NCBI RefSeq assembly: GCF_030818935.1
Contig: NZ_JAUTBD010000001.1
Coordinates: 2,356,001 to 2,420,000, forward strand
DNA: 64,000 nt
Reading direction: 5' to 3'
DNA from: Microbacterium sp. SORGH_AS_1204
Lineage (GTDB): Bacteria; Actinomycetota; Actinomycetes; Actinomycetales; Microbacteriaceae
The translations under genes and the position numbers were made by a program. The notes beneath the pieces are model-generated. The model saw only the letters and a program-made list of their open reading frames with translations. It was not told where the DNA came from and searched no databases. This document shows positions 8,889 through 17,197 of this stretch, piece after piece. Each line of letters starts with the position of its first letter. The first letter of the stretch is position 1.

Positions 8889-9801
8889 GACTCCCGCCCG
8901 ACGCGTCGTCATCGCCGGCGCGTCGGGCCTCATCGGTTCCGCGCTCGTCGACTCTCTGCGCGGCGACGGCGTCGAGGTGACCTCGCTCGTCCGCCACGCG
9001 CCGAACGATGTGCACGAGGTGCAGTGGCTACAGGATGCCGAGCCGCTCGATCCCGACGTGCTCGCGGGCACCGACGCGGTCGTCTGCCTGAACGGCGCCT
9101 CCATCGGCCGCTTCCCGTGGACGCCCTCCTACAAGAGCACGCTGCTCTGGTCGCGCATCACCCCGACACGAACCCTGGCCACCGCGATCCGGGCGCTCGG
9201 CGACGACGCGCCCGCGCTCATCAACGCCAGCGCCACCGGCTACTACGGCTCGCAGCCCGGCGCGGTGCTGACCGAGGAGTCCCCGCGCGGCGACGGCTTC
9301 CTCGTCGACATCTGCGTCGACTGGGAACGCGAGGCCCGCGCCGCCGGCGACCGCGCGCGCGTCGCGCTGCTGCGCACCGCGCCGGTCGTCCACGAGCGGG
9401 GCGTGCTCAAGCCCCTTCTGCTGCTGACGAAGCTCGGCGTCTCCGGACCCATCGGACGCGGAACGCAGGTCTGGCCGTGGATCACCCTCGATGACGAGGT
9501 GCGCGCTATCCGGCACGTCATCGATTCCGACCTCGACGGCCCCGTCAACCTCACCGGTCCGACGCGCGCCACCGCGAACGACCTCGGCTTCGCGCTCGCG
9601 CGACGCATGAATCGCCCGTACGTTCTGCGCGCGCCGATCTGGGGTGTCAAGCTCGCGCTCGGCGCGGACGCGACGGAGGCCCTGCTGACGTCGGATGCCG
9701 ATGTGCGCCCCGCCGTGCTGGAGAACAGCGGTTTCACCTTCGCGCACCGCACGGTGGAGGATGCCGTGGCATCCGCCGTTCCCTCCCACGACGGCGCATA
9801 G
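8881..9801 (+). CDS. TIGR01777 family NAD(P)-binding epimerase-like protein
   Basis: A 306-residue extended-SDR protein of the YfcH/SULA type. The N-terminal cofactor site is IAGASGLIGSAL. The family-specific NASATGYYG and the DDEVRAIRHV segments are visible, and the C-terminal DUF1731-like part ends near ADVRPAVLENSGF. The start is TTG at 8881, inside the end of the OsmC gene with 8 nt overlap. The family has no assigned reaction; related proteins in chloroplasts and bacteria act in division or cell envelope. Translation depends on the OsmC gene. Confidence 0.85.
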   Translation: MPETPARRVVIAGASGLIGSALVDSLRGDGVEVTSLVRHAPNDVHEVQWLQDAEPLDPDVLAGTDAVVCLNGASIGRFPWTPSYKSTLLWSRITPTRTLATAIRALGDDAPALINASATGYYGSQPGAVLTEESPRGDGFLVDICVDWEREARAAGDRARVALLRTAPVVHERGVLKPLLLLTKLGVSGPIGRGTQVWPWITLDDEVRAIRHVIDSDLDGPVNLTGPTRATANDLGFALARRMNRPYVLRAPIWGVKLALGADATEALLTSDADVRPAVLENSGFTFAHRTVEDAVASAVPSHDGA

Positions 9802-9825
9802 GAACGGCGCCCGGAAAGGCGCGCC

Positions 9826-10278
9826 TCAGCCCGCCCGACGCTCCGCGCCCTCGAGCCGGATCGCCGTGCGGACGGCGGCGCGTGCCCTCCGACGGTCACC
9901 GGCCGCATCGTAGGCGAGCGCGAGACGGTAGCGCGCACGCCAGTCGTCGGGGTGCGCTTCGACGTCGGCCCGGTACGTCGGGAACAGCGCGTCGCCGTCT
10001 TCGCGTTCGATGCGACCGCTCGGTCGCACGGGGAGGTCTTCGTCGGGCAGGCCGCCCTCGGCGTCCAGCCGCTCCCCCAGCTGCTGCGCGCGCACCCCGA
10101 ACCACAACTCGCGACCGATCGCCCAGAGAGCCAGCAGCGGCAGCACCAGCAGCGCGGCGCCCATGACGATCGCAATGGGCTCGGCGCTGGTGAGGAGAAC
10201 GAGCGCGCGCTGCCCCGCCAGTACGACGTACAACAGCAGCAGCACCGTCATGATCGCGACGGCGACGCGTACCCTCAT
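9826..10278 (-). CDS. Small membrane protein with a TPR-like C-terminus
   Basis: A 150-residue protein with two transmembrane segments (about 5-30 and 36-60) followed by a soluble, charged part. The segment DDWRARYRLALAYDAAGDRRRARAAVRTAIRLE reads as one tetratricopeptide-type helical hairpin. It overlaps the dapB stop by 4 nt, so it is translated from the dapB message. Its function is unknown. Proteins of this type next to dapB recur in Microbacteriaceae, as far as I recall, and may have a scaffold role. Confidence 0.75.
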   Translation of the reverse strand: MRVRVAVAIMTVLLLLYVVLAGQRALVLLTSAEPIAIVMGAALLVLPLLALWAIGRELWFGVRAQQLGERLDAEGGLPDEDLPVRPSGRIEREDGDALFPTYRADVEAHPDDWRARYRLALAYDAAGDRRRARAAVRTAIRLEGAERRAG

Positions 10279-11087
10279 GCGCTGGTGGCGCCCGCGACCT
10301 GGCCCGACACGTCACCGTCGGCGACGGGTGCCTCCGGCTTGGCGGGACGCGTGCGCACCCCGATGTCGATGAAGCTGTCGAGGCCGATCACCACGCCGCG
10401 CGTGTCGCGGGCCGCGGCGAGGGCGATGCGGATGCCGGGTGCATAGGCCGTCGCCGGATCGATGGTGTCGTGCACGATGGTCAGCGACTCCCCCGCTCCC
10501 GACAGGATCGTCTCCTGCCGCGCCACGACACCCGGGCGCCGCAACGAGTGGATGGGGACGGAGGCGACGCGCTGACCCCGGGCGCGCTGGTCGACGTGGG
10601 GCGACTCGACCGGGCCGACGTCGGCGCGGGCGGCGGCGATGAGCTCGGCCGTGCGAACGGCGGTGCCGCTGGGCGAGTCGATCTTGGTCTCGCGGTGCGC
10701 CTCGATGATCTCGATCGAGGGGAAGAACGGGGCCGCGGCGGCCGCGAGCGCGCTGCCGATCACGGAACCGAGCGAGAAGTTGGGGATGAACACGACGCCG
10801 GTGCCACTGGCATCCACCAGGGGGCGCACGAGCGCGATCCGCTCGTTCGACCACCCCGACGTGCCGACGAGCACATTGATGCCGCGCTCGATCGCCGCGC
10901 GGACGACGTCGATCGAGACGGCCGGCGTCGAGGCGTCGACGACGAGATCGGCGCCGTCGAGCTCGGCGAGGTCGGAGCGGGAGCCGAGCACCGCGGCGAT
11001 CTCGTACCCCTCTTCGGCCTCGATCACTTCGCGGATCACCCCGCCGAGCTTGCCGGTTCCGCCCACGATGGCCACGCGTGTCGTCAT
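10275..11087 (-). CDS. dapB: 4-hydroxy-tetrahydrodipicolinate reductase
   Basis: Reduces hydroxy-tetrahydrodipicolinate in lysine and peptidoglycan-precursor synthesis. The protein is 270 residues from ATG 11087; the cofactor motif GGTGKLGG is at about 10-17. The catalytic signature reads EAHRETKIDSPSGTA: the first His, the Lys and the PSGT are kept, but the second His of the usual HH pair is Arg. The C-terminal SFIDIGVRTR-type ending is normal for the family. Translation is coupled to the following small membrane protein (ATGA overlap). Confidence 0.93.
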   Translation of the reverse strand: MTTRVAIVGGTGKLGGVIREVIEAEEGYEIAAVLGSRSDLAELDGADLVVDASTPAVSIDVVRAAIERGINVLVGTSGWSNERIALVRPLVDASGTGVVFIPNFSLGSVIGSALAAAAAPFFPSIEIIEAHRETKIDSPSGTAVRTAELIAAARADVGPVESPHVDQRARGQRVASVPIHSLRRPGVVARQETILSGAGESLTIVHDTIDPATAYAPGIRIALAAARDTRGVVIGLDSFIDIGVRTRPAKPEAPVADGDVSGQVAGATSA

Positions 11088-11168
11088 GCGTTCCAGCCTA
11101 GGCGGAGGCGGGCGCCCGCACGGGGCGTTGTCCACAGACGCGCCGCGAAGCTCCCTACCCGAGCGGGC

Positions 11169-11771
11169 TCAGACCGGAAGAGGATCCACCAGCCCCGTGC
11201 GCAGCTCCACCGGCAGGTGGGCGAGGTCGTTGTGCGACAGCAACGTCCAGGGGCGGCCCTTCTTCTGTGCGATGACGGTCAGTCCGCAGTAGGCCTGGTT
11301 GATGGTCATCCAGCGCCAGTCCGGAGCCTGCAGCACCTCGCGCACGAACCACGAGATGACGAAGTTGTGCGTGATGATGAGCTCGTGCGTCTCGCCGGCC
11401 TTGCGGGCGAGGAATTCCGCCGTCGCATCCGCCATCTGGGCGCGGCCCGCGTCGATCTCCGCCGCGGTCACCGACCCGAAGAACGGTTCATAGGCCGCGG
11501 GCGTCTCGGGGGTCATGCCCGTGGGAACGCAGTCGAACAGCAGCGCCGACGGCTCGGGCGAGACCGACGGCAGTCGATCGGCGACGGCCCGCGCGGTCTG
11601 GGCCGCGCGCTCGAGGGGCGAATGCCACACGGCGTCGAGGGGAAGACCCGACAGCCGGTCGGCGAGGAGAGCTGCCTGCCGCTGCCCGCGCGGTGAGAGG
11701 GGCCCGTCGGTGAGTCCGTGCTCGGCATCCTGATGCTCGCCATGGCGCACGAGGTAGATGTAGTGCGTCAC
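11169..11771 (-). CDS. Histidine phosphatase family protein (phosphoglycerate mutase-like)
   Basis: A 200-residue protein of the histidine phosphatase superfamily. The phosphorylated His is in YLVRHGEHQD (residues 6-15). The second catalytic His is in ELIITHNFVISWF. PLSPRGQRQA and SPLERAAQTA, carrying the phosphate-binding Arg residues, are present. The substrate is unknown. It lies upstream of dapB on the same strand with 80 bp between. Confidence 0.88.
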   Translation of the reverse strand: MTHYIYLVRHGEHQDAEHGLTDGPLSPRGQRQAALLADRLSGLPLDAVWHSPLERAAQTARAVADRLPSVSPEPSALLFDCVPTGMTPETPAAYEPFFGSVTAAEIDAGRAQMADATAEFLARKAGETHELIITHNFVISWFVREVLQAPDWRWMTINQAYCGLTVIAQKKGRPWTLLSHNDLAHLPVELRTGLVDPLPV

Positions 11772-11848
11772 GTCAGCTCACTCCGTCGTCGATCTGCCGT
11801 CCCCCGGCCGGTCCTTCCAGCCTACGTCACACCCCGACGGCAGGACGG

Positions 11849-12874
11849 TCACTCGGCGGCGCGCGCGATATCGGCGAGCTGGGCGCGACTGAGACGCACC
11901 CCGACCGCACGCATGCACTCCACGACATGGCGTGGCGCGAAGGCGTTGACGATGGGGGCGGTCACGATCTTCTGAGCGAGCAGCCAGGCCACGGCGACCG
12001 CGGCATCCGGAATGCCCAGTTCGTTGCCCACGGCGTCGAGCGCGCGCAGAACCCGTGAACCCCGACGATTCAGCTGCGCGGCGACCTGCGTTCCGCGCAC
12101 GGACTGCGACGATTGGCTGCGTGTGCGTGTCTCACCGGCCAGGAAGCCGTGCGAGAGCGGGTGCGACGGGGTGACCGCCATGTTCTGGGCGGAGGCGATC
12201 AGGCGCACGTCGCCCTCGAACTCCGTGCGCCTGAGGACGTTGTACGGCACGTCGAGCACGGTGATGCGGGGGTAGCCGGCCGACGAGAGGATGCGCGCCT
12301 CGACGAGCTGTGCCGCGGTGTAGCCGTGTGCGCCGATCGCGCGCACCTTTCCCGATTCCACCAGCCATTCGCTGGTGGCCAGGGTGTCTTCCAGCATGCC
12401 GCGATCGCCGCGCGCGGCGTCGAGCGAGAGCACGTCGATGCGGTCGGTGCCGAGACGCGTGAGCGAGGCCTCGACGGCGCGCACGAGGTTCACCGAATCG
12501 AGGCCCGGGTGGTCGGGGTGGCCGCCGACGCGCACGGTCAGCACGGCCTCGTCACGCATGCGGCGGCTGCGCAGCCACTCGCCGATGATGAACTCGCTGC
12601 GACCGGCGGCGTAGCTGTCGGCCGTGTGCAGCGCGTTGCCGCCGAGCTCCGCGTAGGCGTCGAGGATGTCGTGGCTCGCGCGGGAGTCGACGTTCCAGCC
12701 GAACTCGCCGCCGCCCAGGAACAGCGGGAAGACCTCGAAGCCGGTCTCGCCCAGGGGAACCCGCACGTGCGACCCCAGGCCCGGCCCCTGCAGGGTGATC
12801 GGCGCGGAGGGGTGAGGGGCCCGGTCGCGGCGCAAGCGCGGCGTGGCCGTCTTCTCGACGCCCGAGCCGCTCAT
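11849..12874 (-). CDS. Aldo/keto reductase fold protein lacking most of the catalytic tetrad
   Basis: A 341-residue protein clearly of the aldo/keto reductase TIM-barrel family: the segments ALHTADSYAAGRSE, EASLTRLGTDRIDVLSLD and DAAVAVAWLLAQ match it. Of the tetrad Asp-Tyr-Lys-His, only Tyr88 remains. Asp is His83, Lys is Arg115 (LTVRVGG), and His is Asp152. It is therefore probably not a normal NADPH-dependent carbonyl reductase. ATG 12874 has a strong GGGGAGG. It stands alone between the pnp terminator and the phosphatase gene. Confidence 0.8.
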   Translation of the reverse strand: MSGSGVEKTATPRLRRDRAPHPSAPITLQGPGLGSHVRVPLGETGFEVFPLFLGGGEFGWNVDSRASHDILDAYAELGGNALHTADSYAAGRSEFIIGEWLRSRRMRDEAVLTVRVGGHPDHPGLDSVNLVRAVEASLTRLGTDRIDVLSLDAARGDRGMLEDTLATSEWLVESGKVRAIGAHGYTAAQLVEARILSSAGYPRITVLDVPYNVLRRTEFEGDVRLIASAQNMAVTPSHPLSHGFLAGETRTRSQSSQSVRGTQVAAQLNRRGSRVLRALDAVGNELGIPDAAVAVAWLLAQKIVTAPIVNAFAPRHVVECMRAVGVRLSRAQLADIARAAE

Positions 12875-13059
12875 GCGATCCTCCCCGTCGCCGGGCGGAC
12901 GGTACGACCCACGCCGTATCAGCACGCCCCCCGACGTACTTCGAGGTTAGGCGCTCACCCGCAGGCCGGTGACCTTTCACCCGCCTCGACGATAAACATT
13001 GGGTAACGCTTGCGCGCGGTGTGGCCGCGTCGACCTCGTCCGTCACATCCGTCACACGA

Positions 13060-13096
13060 CGGATGCCCGCCCCGCACGAGGCGGGACGGGCATCCG
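13060..13096 (-). terminator. Terminator downstream of pnp
   Basis: A hairpin with arms CGGATGCCCGCCCCGC and GCGGGACGGGCATCCG (one mismatch) and a loop of about 5 nt, 12 nt after the pnp stop. Confidence 0.7.
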
Positions 13097-13108
13097 GTGA
13101 GGTGAGGA

Positions 13109-15406
13109 TCAGCCTTCGGCGGGAGCCTCGGGGCCCTCGCTCGCGGCGGCCGAGCTCTGCGTGTCGGCAGGCTCGGGCGTCGTGACCTCGTCGTCGATCA
13201 CGGGCTCGAGCGACAGCTTGCCGCGGTCGTCGATCTTCGTGATGCGCACGAGGAGCTTCTTGCCGACCGAGAGCACGTCTTCGACGTTCTCGACGCGCTT
13301 GCCGCCGGCGAGCTTGCGCACCTCGCTGACGTGCAGCAGGCCGTCCTTGCCGGGCAGCAGCGATACGAACGCGCCGAAGGTCGCGATCTTGACGACGGTG
13401 CCGAGGAACTGCTCGCCCACCTCGGGGTTGGTCGGGTTGGCAATCGCGTTCACCTGGGCACGGGCGGCCTCGGCCGAGGGGCCGTCGGTCGCACCGATGT
13501 AGACGGTGCCGTCCTCCTCGATGGAGATCTGCGCGCCGGTCTCGTCCTGGATGGCGTTGATCGTCTTGCCCTTGGGGCCGATGAGCTCACCGATCTTGTC
13601 GACCGGGATCTGCACGCTGATGACGCGGGGCGCGGTGGGCGCCATCTCGTCGGGAGCGTCGATCGCGGCGTTCAGGACGTTGAGGATCGTGAGGCGAGCC
13701 TCCTTGGCCTGGGTGAGGGCGGCGGCCAGCACCGACGACGGGATGCCGTCGAGCTTGGTGTCGAGCTGGATCGCGGTGATGAACTCCGACGTGCCCGCGA
13801 CCTTGAAGTCCATGTCGCCGAGAGCGTCTTCGGCGCCGAGGATGTCGGTCAGCGCGGCGTAGCGCGTCTGTCCGTCGACCTCGTCGGTGACCAGGCCCAT
13901 GGCGATACCGGCGACGGGGGCGCGAAGGGGCACACCCGCGTTCAGCAGCGACAGGGTCGAGGCGCAGACCGAGCCCATCGACGTCGAGCCGTTGGAGCCG
14001 AGGGCCTCGGACACCTGGCGGATCGCGTAGGGGAACTCCTCGCGGCTGGGGAGCACCGGCACGAGGGCGCGCTCGGCGAGGAAGCCGTGGCCGATCTCGC
14101 GACGCTTCGGGCTGCCCACACGGCCGGTCTCACCGGTCGAGTACGGCGGGAAGTTGTAGTGGTGCAGGTAGCGCTTGCTCGTGATGGGCGAGAGCGAGTC
14201 GATCTGCTGCTCCATCTTTAGCATGTTCAGGGTGGTGACGCCCAGGATCTGGGTCTCACCGCGCTGGAAGATGGCCGAACCGTGCACGCGCGGGATGACC
14301 TGCACCTCGGCGTCGAGCGGACGGATGTCGGCCAGGCCGCGACCGTCCATGCGCACGCCCTCGGCGAGGATGCGACCGCGCACGATCGTCTTGGTGACCG
14401 ACTTGTAAGCGGCGGCGAACTCGAGGGTCGCGACGGCGGGCAGCTCGCCCGACTCGACGGCGGCGAGCAGCTGCTCCTTGACCGAGGTCTTGACCTCGTC
14501 GTCGGCGTTCTGACGCTCCTGCTTGTCGGCGATCTGGTACACCGGCACCAAACGGTCGTAGGCGCGACCGGCGACGAAGTCGTAGGTCTGCTGGCTGTAG
14601 GCCGGGAAGACCGGGTACGACTGGATCTCCTTCGACGCGGTGCGGGCGACCTCGTTCTGCGCGTCGACGAGCTGACGCAGGAACGGCTTGGCGGCCTCGA
14701 GGCCCTCGGCGACGACCTGCTCGTTGGGCTTGGTCGCGCCGCCCTTGATCATGTTCCAGCTGCCCTCGGTGGCCTCGGCCTCCACCATCATGATGGCGAC
14801 GTCGCCGTCGTCGAGCACGCGGCCCGCGACGATGAGGTCGAAGACGGCATCCTCGAGCTGCTCGGCCTTGGGGAACGCGACCCACTGGTCGGCGTGCTCA
14901 CCCTGGCCCGGGATGAGCGCCAGGCGCACACCCGCGATGGGGCCCGAGAACGGCAGACCCGAGATCTGGGTCGACATGGATGCCGCGTTGATGGCGAGGG
15001 CGTCGTAGAACTCACCCGGCGCGATCGACAGCACGGTGACGACGATCTGCACCTCGTTGCGGAGGCCGTCGACGAACGACGGGCGCAGCGGCCGGTCGAT
15101 GAGGCGGCACACCAGGATGGCCTCGGTCGAGGGGCGACCCTCACGGCGGAAGAACGAGCCGGGGATCTTGCCCGCGGCGTACGAACGCTCTTCGACGTCG
15201 ACGGTCAGCGGGAAGAAGTCGAAGCCTTCACGCGGGTGCTTGCCGGCGCTGGTGGCCGACAGGAGCATGGTCTCTTCGTCGAGGTAGGCGGCGACGGCGC
15301 CCTGGGCCTGCTGAGCGAGGCGTCCGGTCTCGAAGCGAATGGTGCGGGTGCCGAACCGGCCGTTGTCGAGAACGGCTTCGGCGGCGGTGATTTCTGGACC
15401 TTCCAA
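13109..15406 (-). CDS. pnp: Polyribonucleotide nucleotidyltransferase (PNPase), possible GpsI-type
   Basis: Phosphorolytic 3'-5' exoribonuclease of 765 residues. Two RNase PH-like halves flank a helical domain. The second half carries [12 protein letters not shown] and [16 protein letters not shown] motifs. A KH domain follows ([16 protein letters not shown]) and then an S1 domain ([16 protein letters not shown]). The acidic, Ala/Pro/Glu-rich tail is usual in actinobacteria. The start is TTG at 15406 with GGAGGG 7 nt upstream. Unlike the common arrangement, rpsO is not adjacent; it lies 18 kb to the right. Confidence 0.96.
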   Translation of the reverse strand: MEGPEITAAEAVLDNGRFGTRTIRFETGRLAQQAQGAVAAYLDEETMLLSATSAGKHPREGFDFFPLTVDVEERSYAAGKIPGSFFRREGRPSTEAILVCRLIDRPLRPSFVDGLRNEVQIVVTVLSIAPGEFYDALAINAASMSTQISGLPFSGPIAGVRLALIPGQGEHADQWVAFPKAEQLEDAVFDLIVAGRVLDDGDVAIMMVEAEATEGSWNMIKGGATKPNEQVVAEGLEAAKPFLRQLVDAQNEVARTASKEIQSYPVFPAYSQQTYDFVAGRAYDRLVPVYQIADKQERQNADDEVKTSVKEQLLAAVESGELPAVATLEFAAAYKSVTKTIVRGRILAEGVRMDGRGLADIRPLDAEVQVIPRVHGSAIFQRGETQILGVTTLNMLKMEQQIDSLSPITSKRYLHHYNFPPYSTGETGRVGSPKRREIGHGFLAERALVPVLPSREEFPYAIRQVSEALGSNGSTSMGSVCASTLSLLNAGVPLRAPVAGIAMGLVTDEVDGQTRYAALTDILGAEDALGDMDFKVAGTSEFITAIQLDTKLDGIPSSVLAAALTQAKEARLTILNVLNAAIDAPDEMAPTAPRVISVQIPVDKIGELIGPKGKTINAIQDETGAQISIEEDGTVYIGATDGPSAEAARAQVNAIANPTNPEVGEQFLGTVVKIATFGAFVSLLPGKDGLLHVSEVRKLAGGKRVENVEDVLSVGKKLLVRITKIDDRGKLSLEPVIDDEVTTPEPADTQSSAAASEGPEAPAEG

Positions 15407-15693
15407 GAGGTCCCTCCTTCTTTGTTTAGGCTCGCCGCCCCGTGTGAGAGGCGAGCTGACATGCGAAGGAGCAGGAACAGGCAGAAAGGGCGCGCCGACT
15501 GGTCGACCCGGAAATCCCGGCGACTGGCCACCAGTGGACGACCACCCGGCGAGAGTGACGGGGAGTCCACCACAGGGGACCAGCGTCTGCCGGCCTGCTC
15601 CGTGAGCTCATATGTAGTTGAGCGGATGCCAAGACGGCATTCCGTCCCACCCTATCAGCGCGAGCGCTCCCGGGCTGGGCGCGGAGGGTGCTC
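15407..15693. other. pnp leader and divergent upstream region
   Basis: About 290 bp without a gene, between the divergent pnp and lysozyme-like genes. It holds the pnp ribosome binding site (AAGAAGGAGGG, just right of 15406) and must hold both promoters. Several short dyads could fold in the pnp leader, but none is strong enough for me to call. Autoregulation of pnp through its leader is known in other bacteria and is possible here. Confidence 0.4.
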
Positions 15694-17040
15694 GTGCTCT
15701 ACCGTGACCTCATGGGTCCCATCCGTCGCACCGGTCACACGCTTCTCGCGTGCGTCGTGCTCGTGGCGGCCCTCCTTCCTGCGCCGGCGAGCGCGGCCGA
15801 CCTGCCCACCCGGGTGGCTCAGCCGCGAGCGGCCGTCGACGAGACGGCCGTCGCCCAGGTGAAACAGCAGGTGGATGCCGCCGAAGCCACGGCCGCGCAG
15901 GCGTCGCGCCGCGCCCTCGACGCGTCGGCGGCCGCGGAGCGAACGCGTGCTCTGGCCGAATCGACGGCGGCCCGCGCGGGGGCCCTCGCCGCGCGCAGCG
16001 CCGCTGCGGCCTCGGACTCGTCCGAGAAGACCGAACGGGCGGGAGCCAGCGCGGCGCGCCTGTACCGCACCGTCGGCGGCGGCCCGCTGGTCGCGCAGCT
16101 GCTCACCGACGCCGATCCCGATTCGCTGCTCGCACGCCTCGGCATCCTCGACCGCGTCGCGACCGTCACGGCGCAGACGGCCGGGCAGGCGCGAAGCGCC
16201 GCCGACATCGCCGCATCGCTCAGCGACCAGGCGGACCAGGCGCGGACGGAAGCCGCGCGACTCGCCGATGAGGCACGCGCCACCGCCGACGCGGCACAGA
16301 GTGAGGCGGATGCCGAAGCGGTCAGCGTCGCCGCCGCGCAGGCGCGCCTCGATGATCTCTACGCCCAGCTCGCCGCGCTGCGGGAAACGACGGCCGCCGC
16401 GGAGAAGGCGGCCCGCGAACGGGAGAAGGTCCAGCAGGATGCCGCCGCGCCCGGCGGCGCGACCGGTGGCGGGTCCGCCGGAGCCCGCGGCGGCGGGAAC
16501 TCCGGCGGCGGCGCGAGCGGCGGCGGCGCGTCGGCGGGCGGCAACGGGTCGAGCTCGAACGGCGGGTCCGGGTCGAGCGGCGGGTCCGGGTCGAACAACG
16601 GGTCCGGGTCGAGCGGCGGGTCGAGCTCGAACGGCGGGTCCGGGTCGAACGGCGGGTCCGGCGGCAGCGGGTCGGGCTCCGGCACCGGAAACACCGGCGG
16701 CGGTACGACGACCCCTCCGTCGACCGCGATCATGACGCCCGACGAGGCGCGCGCCGAGGCACGTGTGCAGATACGCGGATACGGCTGGGGGGACGATCAG
16801 TTCTCCTGCCTCAACTCGCTGTGGAACCGTGAGTCGGGCTGGCGCGTGCAGGCGCAGAACCCGTGGAGCGGGGCGTACGGCATCCCTCAGGCGCTGCCTG
16901 GCGAGAAGATGGCATCCGCGGGACTCGACTGGCGTACCAACGGAGCGACCCAGATCTCCTGGGGCCTGTCGTACATCGACTCCCGGTACGGGAGCCCGTG
17001 CGGTGCGTGGAGCCATTCCGAGCAGACCGGCTGGTACTGA
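15694..17040 (+). CDS. Secreted coiled-coil protein with C-terminal lysozyme/transglycosylase-like domain
   Basis: About 448 residues. A signal peptide ends near APASAADL. Residues about 50-250 are Ala/Gln/Glu-rich and likely coiled coil, as in NlpC/P60 hydrolase N-termini. A 100-residue Gly/Ser/Asn linker built of GGSGS-type repeats follows. The C-terminal 100 residues carry the lysozyme-like fold motif with the presumed catalytic Glu in LWNRESGW, then SGAYGIPQALPGEKM and QISWGLSYIDSRYG. It is presumably exported to cut or bind peptidoglycan. GTG 15694 is chosen because GGAGGG sits 6 nt before it; the later ATG 15712 has no such site. Confidence 0.85.
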   Translation: MLYRDLMGPIRRTGHTLLACVVLVAALLPAPASAADLPTRVAQPRAAVDETAVAQVKQQVDAAEATAAQASRRALDASAAAERTRALAESTAARAGALAARSAAAASDSSEKTERAGASAARLYRTVGGGPLVAQLLTDADPDSLLARLGILDRVATVTAQTAGQARSAADIAASLSDQADQARTEAARLADEARATADAAQSEADAEAVSVAAAQARLDDLYAQLAALRETTAAAEKAAREREKVQQDAAAPGGATGGGSAGARGGGNSGGGASGGGASAGGNGSSSNGGSGSSGGSGSNNGSGSSGGSSSNGGSGSNGGSGGSGSGSGTGNTGGGTTTPPSTAIMTPDEARAEARVQIRGYGWGDDQFSCLNSLWNRESGWRVQAQNPWSGAYGIPQALPGEKMASAGLDWRTNGATQISWGLSYIDSRYGSPCGAWSHSEQTGWY

Positions 17041-17197
17041 GGGGCATCCCCCTGGCCCGTCGACGCGTTCGGGGCCCAGGTTGCCCGTCCTGTCGCGACC
17101 ACCGACTCCACGGCCCCGTCGGCGACCTCGACGTCCCCGGAGAACGAGACGGCTGAGTCCTCGAAGCCGCCGCTCGAGCGACCCGCACGTCGTCGCG

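Noticed and set aside
14282..15862. Long plus-strand frame opposite pnp
   Set aside because: No domains, low-complexity product, and pnp on the other strand is unmistakable.
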